Assembly: GCA_037355855.1 (NCBI GenBank)
Contig: CM074764.1
Span: 1 to 64,000, forward strand
Direction: 5' to 3'
Origin: Pseudo-nitzschia pungens
Taxonomy: Eukaryota; Bacillariophyta; Bacillariophyceae; Bacillariales; Bacillariaceae
Length of the DNA stretch: 64,000 bases
Both the position numbers and the translations under genes were made by a program. Below the pieces are notes generated by a model. That model was not told the DNA's origin. It made no database searches and saw nothing but the letters and a program-made list of their open reading frames with translations. Shown one piece after another: positions 9,662-21,652 of this stretch (position 1 is its first letter; every line of letters begins with the position of its first letter).

Positions 9662-11713
9662 TCACTCGCCATCGCTGCTGTTTTCTGACTCATGAGCATC
9701 GTACTGTCTCAACTGATCAGGAGTCTTCAACATCACAGCTTGCTCCCAATCGTCGCCTTCAGCATACAAGAGGTAAATTGCGAGGTCCCGTTCCGTGGTG
9801 CCAGTCTTAAATGTGCCTCCACTTCTGGTACAAAGGCGGAGCTTTCCACGGTAGTTGTAGAATCTGACACGTCTCAAGATATCAAGAAGGGTTTGTTCTC
9901 TGACGTCCTCCTCATTTTCAAGCTGTTCGTCGTCGACCTGTTCCTCGTCAACACTACCAAGCTCCGTGTGGCCTTGTGCTGCTTCTTCTAAATTTGTCAT
10001 GAAGTCTCCAACCTGTTCGTAGTCTGCGAGAAACTGTCGACGACTTTCCCTTGCGGCATCAGCAGCCTCTCTGATTTCTTGTTGCTGTGCTTCGTTGAGT
10101 CCACGCTCAATGGCCAGACGCAGTGCCATGTGGTGAGCCGTTTCGAAAACACGGGCTCCGAGAGTTGGGTGGTTAGTGAGACGGATTGTTTCGTAATTCC
10201 CATTGGGATCCAGTCGAGTGGTACGATACTTGAAGTTAACAGCAGAAAAAACATGAATGTCGATCACAAACGGACTGTACCGGTAATTTTCATTGTGAAA
10301 TTTTCTGTTTGCAAAAAGCTTGCTCCACTTTTTAGTTGAAGGAATGGAGATATCGTCATCTCGCTCACGACGAGTTGAATGATGCAAACCACCAATCTTG
10401 AGATTGAAAACTTTGAACCGATTGACCTCATCCTTATGATTCTTGATCAAAAGGGGGGTATCGGTAATGTAAATGCCCAGAGAATTCATCAACTCCATGT
10501 AGGCGACTCGCTTTAACGGAGTGAGCTTGTTTGATGCTCTTTCACCTTTGAAAAACGGTAGACACTGAGCAAAAAGGGCTTCGTGCATTGCAAACACAAC
10601 AGATTGCGGCACTTCCATCACAATGGTGGAAGCCTTGACTCGTTTGTGGATACAAAATGCTTCGCGGACGGCATCGTACAATCCTGCTTCTCGACTGGAT
10701 TCCTCAACTTTAATTCTGTATTCGTAGCGGAGCATTCCACATGTACATGGATTTTCCTTGTAAGCTTGGAGAATATTCCCCATGTAGTGACGTGAATTCT
10801 TGAACGAGGCAAAGTTCTTGGGAATCCAAACAGATGTGGATCTCTGAATACCTTTCCAGATGTGAGCACTCTTGTTGTAAATACGAATAAGCTCGCACCT
10901 GTGCGATTCATGGTGGGATGTTAAAGTAGCCTTGATGCCACCAAATTGGTTGACGGGAATGTCAGCTTGGTAGTTTCTAAACAATGGATAAACGTAATCA
11001 TGAAAACGAGGAAAATTCTTTTTCCAGTGCACCAGCAATGGTGAAACAATGGGAAAGCAAGGCTCAACAGGCTTTGTGGGAGTTTCTTCAATTCCGACAT
11101 CAATCTTCACCGTAATGTCATCACCAAAACGGTCTTTGATTGACATCAACGATTCAAAGCCATAAACAGTGGCTTTCATCCCATACTGTTCGACAATAAT
11201 CTCGTCCACCTCCGCATGAGTAAGTACGGACATTAGATCATACGATGAGAGACGTTTTGGGGGAGTATCGAACAGAAATTTTGGAGATCGTGCATGCTTC
11301 ATTGGATGACCATAGTGGTTGCGAATGGCTTGACAGATATCGCTCTTGTATCGGCGCTTGACAGAAACATAATAGGGTCCATGTGCAACCAAACACCAAA
11401 AAGACCGGGGCTTGTATGACGGAACAGTCTTCCCAATGTCCCAGTGAGACTTTGTGATGAGTTGGAGTACGGATAATCGTTGAGTCTGAAAGAAAACATA
11501 GTCAATGTCAATGTAATCATAGCAGAACTCATACCAGTCATCATCATCAGAGTTGTGGTGAGGAGGGTTTATCTTTGGTACCTTCTCCTGAACATTGGTT
11601 GGGTTGATTGGCATGATTGGTGTTGGTGGTAAAAATTCTGGTGTTTTTTTGCTTGGTTTTGGTTTTCCAGATTTTGAAATTGTGAGAAGAAAAAAGTGTG
11701 AGACAAAAACCAT
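9662..11713 (-). CDS. 683-aa unknown protein, possible replication initiator (copy 2)
   Basis: The translation is identical over all 683 residues to the copy at 2486-4537, offset by 7176 bases, with the same ATG and stop. The motifs KIDVGIE (203-209), RIYNK (277-281) and LRYEYRI (328-334) are unchanged. Identity in protein and spacing points to recent amplification, strong homogenisation, or rolling-circle-type copying. As for copy 1, the replication-initiator reading is inference from motif order; a structure-based profile comparison would settle it. Confidence 0.6.
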   Translation of the reverse strand: MVFVSHFFLLTISKSGKPKPSKKTPEFLPPTPIMPINPTNVQEKVPKINPPHHNSDDDDWYEFCYDYIDIDYVFFQTQRLSVLQLITKSHWDIGKTVPSYKPRSFWCLVAHGPYYVSVKRRYKSDICQAIRNHYGHPMKHARSPKFLFDTPPKRLSSYDLMSVLTHAEVDEIIVEQYGMKATVYGFESLMSIKDRFGDDITVKIDVGIEETPTKPVEPCFPIVSPLLVHWKKNFPRFHDYVYPLFRNYQADIPVNQFGGIKATLTSHHESHRCELIRIYNKSAHIWKGIQRSTSVWIPKNFASFKNSRHYMGNILQAYKENPCTCGMLRYEYRIKVEESSREAGLYDAVREAFCIHKRVKASTIVMEVPQSVVFAMHEALFAQCLPFFKGERASNKLTPLKRVAYMELMNSLGIYITDTPLLIKNHKDEVNRFKVFNLKIGGLHHSTRRERDDDISIPSTKKWSKLFANRKFHNENYRYSPFVIDIHVFSAVNFKYRTTRLDPNGNYETIRLTNHPTLGARVFETAHHMALRLAIERGLNEAQQQEIREAADAARESRRQFLADYEQVGDFMTNLEEAAQGHTELGSVDEEQVDDEQLENEEDVREQTLLDILRRVRFYNYRGKLRLCTRSGGTFKTGTTERDLAIYLLYAEGDDWEQAVMLKTPDQLRQYDAHESENSSDGE

Positions 11714-11818
11714 TTTTTTTTTTCATTTCGTGCGCGAGGACCTTTGTACAAGGGTTCACAAAAAAAAAGATTTTATTCAACCGTTCGCGAACTGAAAGAT
11801 TTCGTTCGAACGAAAATT

Positions 11819-12011
11819 CGAAAATCCGGGTTCCTATTGCTGCTTCGTACGTACGTACTATTTGTAATTTCGAAAATCCGGGTTCCTATTGCTGCTTCGT
11901 ACGTACGTACTATTTGTAATTTCGAAAATCCGGGTTCCTATTGCTGCTTCGTACGTACGTACTATTTGTAATTTCGAAAATGCGGGTTCCTATTGCTGCT
12001 TCGTACGTACA
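11819..12011. repeat. 52-bp tandem repeat, ~3.7 copies (unit 2)
   Basis: Same 52-bp period and same terminal ATGCGGG variant as in unit 1, at the same distance upstream of the minus-strand ORF. Confidence 0.95.
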
Positions 12012-14066
12012 CCGAGACAATTTTGAGACATGTGTGGTGTGGGACTAAAACCCTGTAGTTTTGAGACATGTGTGGTGTGGGACTAAAACCCTGTAAATTT
12101 GAAACATGTGTGGTATGGGACTCGAACCCGATAATTTTGAGACCTGTGTGGTATGTGACTCGAACCCTGTAATTTTGAGACATGTGTGGTGTGTGACCCG
12201 AACCCTGTAAATTTGAAACATGTGTGGTATGGGACTCGAACCCGATAATTTTGAGACCTGTGTGGTATGTGACTCGAACCCTGTAATTTTGAGACCTGTG
12301 TGGTGTGGGACCCGAACCCTGTAATTTTGAGACCACTGTGGTGTGGGACCGAAACCCGATAATTTTGAGAAATGTGTGGTACATGTATGTGACTCGAACC
12401 CTGTAATTTTGAGACCTGTGTGGTGTGTGACCCGAACCCTGTAATTTTGAGACCTGTGTGGTGTGGGACCCGAACCCTGTAATTTTGAGACCACTGTGGT
12501 GTGTGACCCGAACCCTGTAAATTTGAGACATGTGTGGTATGTGACTCGAACCCTGTAATTTTGAGACCTGTGTGGTGTGTGACCCGAACCCTGTAATTTT
12601 GAGACCTGTGTGGTGTGGGACCCGAACCCTGTAATTTTGAGACCAGTGTGGGGTGGGACCGAAACCCGATAATTTTGAGACCTGTGTGGTGTGTGACCGG
12701 AACCCTGTAAATTTTGAGACACATGTGGTATGGGACCGAAACCCGATAATTTTGACACATGTGTGGTATGGGACCAAAACCCTACAGTTTTGAGACCGGT
12801 ATGGTGTGGGACCCGAACCTTATATTTTTGAGACCGGTGTGGTGTGGGACCGAAACCCGATAATTTTGACACATGTGTGGTATGGGACCGAAACCCTACA
12901 GTTTTTGAGACCGGTATGGTGTGGAACCGAAACCCGTTAATTTTGAAGCCGGTATGGTGTGGGACCGAAACCCGATAATTTTGAGACACATGTGGTATGG
13001 GACCGAAACCCGATAATTTTGACACATGTGTGGTATGGGACCGAAACCCTACAGTTTTTGAGACCGGTATGGTGTGGAACCGAAACCCGTTATTTTTGAA
13101 GCCGGTATGGTGTGGGACCGAAACCCGATAATTTTGAGACACATGTGGTATGGGACCGAAACCCGATAATTTTGACACATGTGTGGTACGAGTATGGGAC
13201 CGAAACCCTACAGTTTTTGAGACCGGTATAGTGTGGAACCGAAACGCGATAAATTTGAGACACGTGTGGTATGGGACCGAAACCCGATAATTTTGACACA
13301 GGTGTGGTATGGGACCGAAACCCTACAGTTTTGAGACCGGTATGGTGTGGGACCGAAACCCGATAATTTTGAGACACATATGGTATGTATGGGACCGAAA
13401 CCCGATAATTTTGACACATGAGTGGTGTGTGACCCGAACCCTACAGTTTTGAGACCGGTATGGTGTGGGACCGAAACCCGATAAATTTGAGACACATGTG
13501 GTGTGGGACCGAAACCCGATAATTTTGAGACACATGTGGTATCGTACGGTATGGGACCGAAACCCGATAATTTTGACACATGAGTGGTGTGTGACCCGAA
13601 CCCTACAGTTTTGAGACCGGTATGGTGTGGGACCGAAACCCGATAAATTTGAGACACATGTGGTATGGGACCGAAACCCGATAATTTTGAGACACATGTG
13701 GTACGGTATGGGACCGAAACCCGATAATTTTGACACATGAGTGGTGTGTGACCCGAACCCTACAGTTTTGAGACCGGTATGGTGTGGGACCGAAACCCGA
13801 TAATTTTGAGACCTTTGTGGTGTGTGGTGTGGGACCGAAACCGGATAATTTTGAGACATGAGTGGTGTGTGACCCGAACCCTACAGTTTTGAGACCGGTA
13901 TGGTGTGGGACCGAAACCCGATAAATTTGAGACACATGTGGTGTGGGACCGAAACCCGATAATTTTGAGACATGTGTGGTGTGTGACCCGAACCCTATAG
14001 TTTTGAGCCATGTGTGGTGCGGGACTCAATAATTTTGAGACCGTGTAGTGCGGGACTCAATAATTT
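12012..14066. repeat. ~38-bp tandem repeat array (unit 2)
   Basis: Same array as 4836-6890, with the same small insertions in the same places (for example GTATCGTACGG near 13541). The length is equal to that in the other two units, which is unusual for an array of about 50 short repeats and argues for recent copying of the whole unit. Confidence 0.95.
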
Positions 14067-14549
14067 TTCGTCTTGGTATCAGGCCGAAAACCCAAGGGTT
14101 AAGGTTATCCCCCCCCTGGAGCCTAAGGCAATCAGCTGTAACTTTTTTTTCACTAAGTCATTTTCAAAATTTTTTTTTACCCAAACTCAACATATTTGGG
14201 TTCTAGATGCCAAGTTTGCTGAAGATATGTAAGAAAAAAATAAAAATTTTACCAAAAATTTTTAGGTCCAGCGGAGATATTTTCAAAAATATTTTTTGGT
14301 CAAACCCAGCACATTTGGGTTGTAGACGCCATGTTTGCTCAAGATATTTCGAAAAAAAAAATTTGAAAAAATTTTCACCCTCTAGCATTTTATATGGGGA
14401 CCATAAAATTTTCTCTAAGTTTTTGCTGTTTTTTTTGACCCATTTTTTTAAGTGTCCAAGGCCACTCCCGGGTCCAGAGGGGTCTAAAGAGTAGCAAAAA
14501 GGTCTGAACGGACCTAAAAGTCCATTTTAAACTCTGGGAAAAGCCTACT
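14067..14549. other. A/T-rich spacer (unit 2)
   Basis: Equivalent of 6891-7373, same length, same internal duplication; no gene seen. Confidence 0.7.
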
Positions 14550-15053
14550 AACAACCCCAACAACAACAACCCCAACCCCAACCCAACAAACCCCAACAAC
14601 AACAACCCCAAACCCCAACAAAAAAAAACCCCAACAACAACCCCAACCCCAACAACAACAACCCCAACCCCAACAACCAACAACCCCAACCCCAACAACC
14701 AACAACCCCAACCCCAACAAACCCCAACCCCAACAACAACCCCAACCCCAACAACCCCAACAACCCCAACCCCAACAACCCCAACCCCAACAACCCCAAC
14801 CCCAACAACCCCAACCCCAACAACCCCAACCCCAACAACCCCAACCCCAACAACCCCAACCCCAACAACCCCAACAACCCCAACAACCCCAACCCCAACA
14901 ACCCCAACCCCAACCCCAACAACCCCAACCCCAACAACCCCAACAACCCCAACAACCCCAACCCCAACAACAAACCCCAACCCCAACAACAACAACCCCA
15001 ACAACAAAACAACAACCCCAACCCCAACAACAACCCCAACCCAACCCCAACAA
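14550..15053. repeat. C4A2 minisatellite array between units 2 and 3
   Basis: About 504 bases, 73 shorter than the preceding array; the missing units are mostly in the left part. The final ~100 bases match the ends of the other two left-hand arrays. Confidence 0.95.
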
Positions 15054-16320
15054 GGCCACAAATCCAATCTCAAAACCAAACTTTTGGGTTATTTCAGAGC
15101 TTTTCAGCAGACACTTGACCCATCCAAGCGTCCTTGACAGACTCAACACCTAAAAATGTGTTCAAACAATGAGTTAGAAAAAGCCACACAACCTGCCAGA
15201 ATCAGAGAAAATGACACAATTTGTGAGCCTGTGAGGCCACAAATCCAATCTCAAAACCAAACTTTTGGGTTATTTCAGAGCTTTTCAGCAGACACTTGAC
15301 CCATCCAAGCGTCCTTGACAGACTCAACACCTAAAAATGTGTTCAAACAATGAGTTAGAAAAAGCCACACAACCTGCCAGAATCAGAGAAAATGACACAA
15401 TTTGTGAGCCTGTGAGGCCACAAATCCAATCTCAAAACCAAACTTTTGGGTTATTTCAGAGCTTTTCAGCAGACACTTGACCCATCCAAGCGTCCTTGAC
15501 AGACTCAACACCTAAAAATGTGTTCAAACAATGAGTTAGAAAAAGCCACACAACCTGCCAGAATCAGAGAAAATGACACAATTTGTGAGCCTGTGAGGCC
15601 ACAAATCCAATCTCAAAACCAAACTTTTGGGTTATTTCAGAGCTTTTCAGCAGACACTTGACCCATCCAAGCGTCCTTGACAGACTCAACACCTAAAAAT
15701 GTGTTCAAACAATGAGTTAGAAAAAGCCACACAACCTGCCAGAATCGGAGAAAATGACACAATTTGTGAGCCTGTGAGGCCACAAATCCAATCTCAAAAC
15801 CAAACTTTTGGGTTATTTCAGAGCTTTTCAGCAGACACTTGACCCATCCAAGCGTCCTTGACAGACTCAACACCTAAAAATGTGTTCAAACAATGAGTTA
15901 GAAAAAGCCACACAACCTGCCAGAATCAGAGAAAATGACACAATTTGTGAGCCTGTGAGGCCACAAATCCAATCTCAAAAGCAAACTTTTGGGTTATTTC
16001 AGAGCTTTTCAGCAGACACTTGACCCATCCAAGCGTCCTTGACAGACTCAACACCTAAAAATGTGTTCAAACAATGAGTTAGAAAAAGCCACACGACCTG
16101 CAAGAATCAGAGAAAATGACACAATTTGTGAGCCTGTGAGGCCACAAATCCAATCTCAAAACCAAACTTTTGGGTTATTTCAGAGCTTTTCAGCAGACAC
16201 TTGACCCATCCAAGCGTCCTTGACAGACTCAACACCTAAAAATGTGTTCAAACAATGAGTTAGAAAAAGCCACACAACCTGCCAGAATCAGAGAAAATGA
16301 CACAATTTGTGAGCCTGTGA
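15054..16320. repeat. 181-bp tandem repeat, 7 copies (unit 3)
   Basis: Copies start at 15054, 15235, 15416, 15597, 15778, 15959 and 16140. The GAATCGGAG marker is in copy 4 and the AAAAGCAAAC marker in copy 6, as in unit 1 and unlike unit 2. Confidence 0.97.
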
Positions 16321-16693
16321 GGCCACAAAGCTTAGCATTTCAGCAATCAACCTATCATTTTGCAAAATCACCAAAGCTTAGCATTTGGTTAAGCAATAAG
16401 GCAAGCATTTAGCTCAGTAACAAACCAAGCTTGGCATGAAGCCCATATTTTGGCTAAGCAACAAAACTGGGGATTGGGTTCAGCAACAAGCCTAGCATTC
16501 TGCTGAGCAACAAGCCTAGCATTCTGCTGAGCAACAGGCCTAGGATTTTGGTCAGCAACAAGCCTAGCATTTTTGCTTAGCAACAAGCCTAGCATTTTAC
16601 ACATCAGCAAAAGCCTAGCATTTTTGCTCAGCAACAAGGCTAGCATTTTGCTGGGCAACAAGCACAGAATCTTTGGTGATCAACCAGCTAAAG
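16321..16693. repeat. TAGCATT-type short repeat (unit 3)
   Basis: Same as in units 1 and 2. Confidence 0.85.
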
Positions 16694-16764
16694 CATCTTG
16701 CGTAACACTTTGATAATTGCTTACAAACACAGTTTAACATCTATTCAAAATAAAAAGATAAGAT

Positions 16765-18816
16765 TCACTCGCCATCGCTGCTGTTTTCTGACTCATGAGC
16801 ATCGTACTGTCTCAACTGATCAGGAGTCTTCAACATCACAGCTTGCTCCCAATCGTCGCCTTCAGCATACAAGAGGTAAATTGCGAGGTCCCGTTCCGTG
16901 GTGCCAGTCTTAAATGTGCCTCCACTTCTGGTACAAAGGCGGAGCTTTCCACGGTAGTTGTAGAATCTGACACGTCTCAAGATATCAAGAAGGGTTTGTT
17001 CTCTGACGTCCTCCTCATTTTCAAGCTGTTCGTCGTCGACCTGTTCCTCGTCAACACTACCAAGCTCCGTGTGGCCTTGTGCTGCTTCTTCTAAATTTGT
17101 CATGAAGTCTCCAACCTGTTCGTAGTCTGCGAGAAACTGTCGACGACTTTCCCTTGCGGCATCAGCAGCCTCTCTGATTTCTTGTTGCTGTGCTTCGTTG
17201 AGTCCACGCTCAATGGCCAGACGCAGTGCCATGTGGTGAGCCGTTTCGAAAACACGGGCTCCGAGAGTTGGGTGGTTAGTGAGACGGATTGTTTCGTAAT
17301 TCCCATTGGGATCCAGTCGAGTGGTACGATACTTGAAGTTAACAGCAGAAAAAACATGAATGTCGATCACAAACGGACTGTACCGGTAATTTTCATTGTG
17401 AAATTTTCTGTTTGCAAAAAGCTTGCTCCACTTTTTAGTTGAAGGAATGGAGATATCGTCATCTCGCTCACGACGAGTTGAATGATGCAAACCACCAATC
17501 TTGAGATTGAAAACTTTGAACCGATTGACCTCATCCTTATGATTCTTGATCAAAAGGGGGGTATCGGTAATGTAAATGCCCAGAGAATTCATCAACTCCA
17601 TGTAGGCGACTCGCTTTAACGGAGTGAGCTTGTTTGATGCTCTTTCACCTTTGAAAAACGGTAGACACTGAGCAAAAAGGGCTTCGTGCATTGCAAACAC
17701 AACAGATTGCGGCACTTCCATCACAATGGTGGAAGCCTTGACTCGTTTGTGGATACAAAATGCTTCGCGGACGGCATCGTACAATCCTGCTTCTCGACTG
17801 GATTCCTCAACTTTAATTCTGTATTCGTAGCGGAGCATTCCACATGTACATGGATTTTCCTTGTAAGCTTGGAGAATATTCCCCATGTAGTGACGTGAAT
17901 TCTTGAACGAGGCAAAGTTCTTGGGAATCCAAACAGATGTGGATCTCTGAATACCTTTCCAGATGTGAGCACTCTTGTTGTAAATACGAATAAGCTCGCA
18001 CCTGTGCGATTCATGGTGGGATGTTAAAGTAGCCTTGATGCCACCAAATTGGTTGACGGGAATGTCAGCTTGGTAGTTTCTAAACAATGGATAAACGTAA
18101 TCATGAAAACGAGGAAAATTCTTTTTCCAGTGCACCAGCAATGGTGAAACAATGGGAAAGCAAGGCTCAACAGGCTTTGTGGGAGTTTCTTCAATTCCGA
18201 CATCAATCTTCACCGTAATGTCATCACCAAAACGGTCTTTGATTGACATCAACGATTCAAAGCCATAAACAGTGGCTTTCATCCCATACTGTTCGACAAT
18301 AATCTCGTCCACCTCCGCATGAGTAAGTACGGACATTAGATCATACGATGAGAGACGTTTTGGGGGAGTATCGAACAGAAATTTTGGAGATCGTGCATGC
18401 TTCATTGGATGACCATAGTGGTTGCGAATGGCTTGACAGATATCGCTCTTGTATCGGCGCTTGACAGAAACATAATAGGGTCCATGTGCAACCAAACACC
18501 AAAAAGACCGGGGCTTGTATGACGGAACAGTCTTCCCAATGTCCCAGTGAGACTTTGTGATGAGTTGGAGTACGGATAATCGTTGAGTCTGAAAGAAAAC
18601 ATAGTCAATGTCAATGTAATCATAGCAGAACTCATACCAGTCATCATCATCAGAGTTGTGGTGAGGAGGGTTTATCTTTGGTACCTTCTCCTGAACATTG
18701 GTTGGGTTGATTGGCATGATTGGTGTTGGTGGTAAAAATTCTGGTGTTTTTTTGCTTGGTTTTGGTTTTCCAGATTTTGAAATTGTGAGAAGAAAAAAGT
18801 GTGAGACAAAAACCAT
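16765..18816 (-). CDS. 683-aa unknown protein, possible replication initiator (copy 3)
   Basis: The translation is identical to copies 1 and 2, offset by 7103 bases from copy 2. It is the copy nearest the array's right edge, yet it shows no decay. The same caveats apply: ordered KIDVGIE, RIYNK and LRYEYRI motifs are seen; membership of a Rep_trans or CRI-like family is inference; no partner gene is present in the unit. Confidence 0.6.
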   Translation of the reverse strand: MVFVSHFFLLTISKSGKPKPSKKTPEFLPPTPIMPINPTNVQEKVPKINPPHHNSDDDDWYEFCYDYIDIDYVFFQTQRLSVLQLITKSHWDIGKTVPSYKPRSFWCLVAHGPYYVSVKRRYKSDICQAIRNHYGHPMKHARSPKFLFDTPPKRLSSYDLMSVLTHAEVDEIIVEQYGMKATVYGFESLMSIKDRFGDDITVKIDVGIEETPTKPVEPCFPIVSPLLVHWKKNFPRFHDYVYPLFRNYQADIPVNQFGGIKATLTSHHESHRCELIRIYNKSAHIWKGIQRSTSVWIPKNFASFKNSRHYMGNILQAYKENPCTCGMLRYEYRIKVEESSREAGLYDAVREAFCIHKRVKASTIVMEVPQSVVFAMHEALFAQCLPFFKGERASNKLTPLKRVAYMELMNSLGIYITDTPLLIKNHKDEVNRFKVFNLKIGGLHHSTRRERDDDISIPSTKKWSKLFANRKFHNENYRYSPFVIDIHVFSAVNFKYRTTRLDPNGNYETIRLTNHPTLGARVFETAHHMALRLAIERGLNEAQQQEIREAADAARESRRQFLADYEQVGDFMTNLEEAAQGHTELGSVDEEQVDDEQLENEEDVREQTLLDILRRVRFYNYRGKLRLCTRSGGTFKTGTTERDLAIYLLYAEGDDWEQAVMLKTPDQLRQYDAHESENSSDGE

Positions 18817-18921
18817 TTTTTTTTTTCATTTCGTGCGCGAGGACCTTTGTACAAGGGTTCACAAAAAAAAAGATTTTATTCAACCGTTCGCGAACTGAAA
18901 GATTTCGTTCGAACGAAAATT

Positions 18922-19114
18922 CGAAAATCCGGGTTCCTATTGCTGCTTCGTACGTACGTACTATTTGTAATTTCGAAAATCCGGGTTCCTATTGCTGCTT
19001 CGTACGTACGTACTATTTGTAATTTCGAAAATCCGGGTTCCTATTGCTGCTTCGTACGTACGTACTATTTGTAATTTCGAAAATGCGGGTTCCTATTGCT
19101 GCTTCGTACGTACA
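18922..19114. repeat. 52-bp tandem repeat, ~3.7 copies (unit 3)
   Basis: Same as in units 1 and 2. Confidence 0.95.
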
Positions 19115-21169
19115 CCGAGACAATTTTGAGACATGTGTGGTGTGGGACTAAAACCCTGTAGTTTTGAGACATGTGTGGTGTGGGACTAAAACCCTGTAAA
19201 TTTGAAACATGTGTGGTATGGGACTCGAACCCGATAATTTTGAGACCTGTGTGGTATGTGACTCGAACCCTGTAATTTTGAGACATGTGTGGTGTGTGAC
19301 CCGAACCCTGTAAATTTGAAACATGTGTGGTATGGGACTCGAACCCGATAATTTTGAGACCTGTGTGGTATGTGACTCGAACCCTGTAATTTTGAGACCT
19401 GTGTGGTGTGGGACCCGAACCCTGTAATTTTGAGACCACTGTGGTGTGGGACCGAAACCCGATAATTTTGAGAAATGTGTGGTACATGTATGTGACTCGA
19501 ACCCTGTAATTTTGAGACCTGTGTGGTGTGTGACCCGAACCCTGTAATTTTGAGACCTGTGTGGTGTGGGACCCGAACCCTGTAATTTTGAGACCACTGT
19601 GGTGTGTGACCCGAACCCTGTAAATTTGAGACATGTGTGGTATGTGACTCGAACCCTGTAATTTTGAGACCTGTGTGGTGTGTGACCCGAACCCTGTAAT
19701 TTTGAGACCTGTGTGGTGTGGGACCCGAACCCTGTAATTTTGAGACCAGTGTGGGGTGGGACCGAAACCCGATAATTTTGAGACCTGTGTGGTGTGTGAC
19801 CGGAACCCTGTAAATTTTGAGACACATGTGGTATGGGACCGAAACCCGATAATTTTGACACATGTGTGGTATGGGACCAAAACCCTACAGTTTTGAGACC
19901 GGTATGGTGTGGGACCCGAACCTTATATTTTTGAGACCGGTGTGGTGTGGGACCGAAACCCGATAATTTTGACACATGTGTGGTATGGGACCGAAACCCT
20001 ACAGTTTTTGAGACCGGTATGGTGTGGAACCGAAACCCGTTAATTTTGAAGCCGGTATGGTGTGGGACCGAAACCCGATAATTTTGAGACACATGTGGTA
20101 TGGGACCGAAACCCGATAATTTTGACACATGTGTGGTATGGGACCGAAACCCTACAGTTTTTGAGACCGGTATGGTGTGGAACCGAAACCCGTTATTTTT
20201 GAAGCCGGTATGGTGTGGGACCGAAACCCGATAATTTTGAGACACATGTGGTATGGGACCGAAACCCGATAATTTTGACACATGTGTGGTACGAGTATGG
20301 GACCGAAACCCTACAGTTTTTGAGACCGGTATAGTGTGGAACCGAAACGCGATAAATTTGAGACACGTGTGGTATGGGACCGAAACCCGATAATTTTGAC
20401 ACAGGTGTGGTATGGGACCGAAACCCTACAGTTTTGAGACCGGTATGGTGTGGGACCGAAACCCGATAATTTTGAGACACATATGGTATGTATGGGACCG
20501 AAACCCGATAATTTTGACACATGAGTGGTGTGTGACCCGAACCCTACAGTTTTGAGACCGGTATGGTGTGGGACCGAAACCCGATAAATTTGAGACACAT
20601 GTGGTGTGGGACCGAAACCCGATAATTTTGAGACACATGTGGTATCGTACGGTATGGGACCGAAACCCGATAATTTTGACACATGAGTGGTGTGTGACCC
20701 GAACCCTACAGTTTTGAGACCGGTATGGTGTGGGACCGAAACCCGATAAATTTGAGACACATGTGGTATGGGACCGAAACCCGATAATTTTGAGACACAT
20801 GTGGTACGGTATGGGACCGAAACCCGATAATTTTGACACATGAGTGGTGTGTGACCCGAACCCTACAGTTTTGAGACCGGTATGGTGTGGGACCGAAACC
20901 CGATAATTTTGAGACCTTTGTGGTGTGTGGTGTGGGACCGAAACCGGATAATTTTGAGACATGAGTGGTGTGTGACCCGAACCCTACAGTTTTGAGACCG
21001 GTATGGTGTGGGACCGAAACCCGATAAATTTGAGACACATGTGGTGTGGGACCGAAACCCGATAATTTTGAGACATGTGTGGTGTGTGACCCGAACCCTA
21101 TAGTTTTGAGCCATGTGTGGTGCGGGACTCAATAATTTTGAGACCGTGTAGTGCGGGACTCAATAATTT
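19115..21169. repeat. ~38-bp tandem repeat array (unit 3)
   Basis: Same array and same length as in units 1 and 2. Confidence 0.95.
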
Positions 21170-21652
21170 TTCGTCTTGGTATCAGGCCGAAAACCCAAGG
21201 GTTAAGGTTATCCCCCCCCTGGAGCCTAAGGCAATCAGCTGTAACTTTTTTTTCACTAAGTCATTTTCAAAATTTTTTTTTACCCAAACTCAACATATTT
21301 GGGTTCTAGATGCCAAGTTTGCTGAAGATATGTAAGAAAAAAATAAAAATTTTACCAAAAATTTTTAGGTCCAGCGGAGATATTTTCAAAAATATTTTTT
21401 GGTCAAACCCAGCACATTTGGGTTGTAGACGCCATGTTTGCTCAAGATATTTCGAAAAAAAAAATTTGAAAAAATTTTCACCCTCTAGCATTTTATATGG
21501 GGACCATAAAATTTTCTCTAAGTTTTTGCTGTTTTTTTTGACCCATTTTTTTAAGTGTCCAAGGCCACTCCCGGGTCCAGAGGGGTCTAAAGAGTAGCAA
21601 AAAGGTCTGAACGGACCTAAAAGTCCATTTTAAACTCTGGGAAAAGCCTACT
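21170..21652. other. A/T-rich spacer (unit 3)
   Basis: Same as 6891-7373; no gene seen. Confidence 0.7.
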
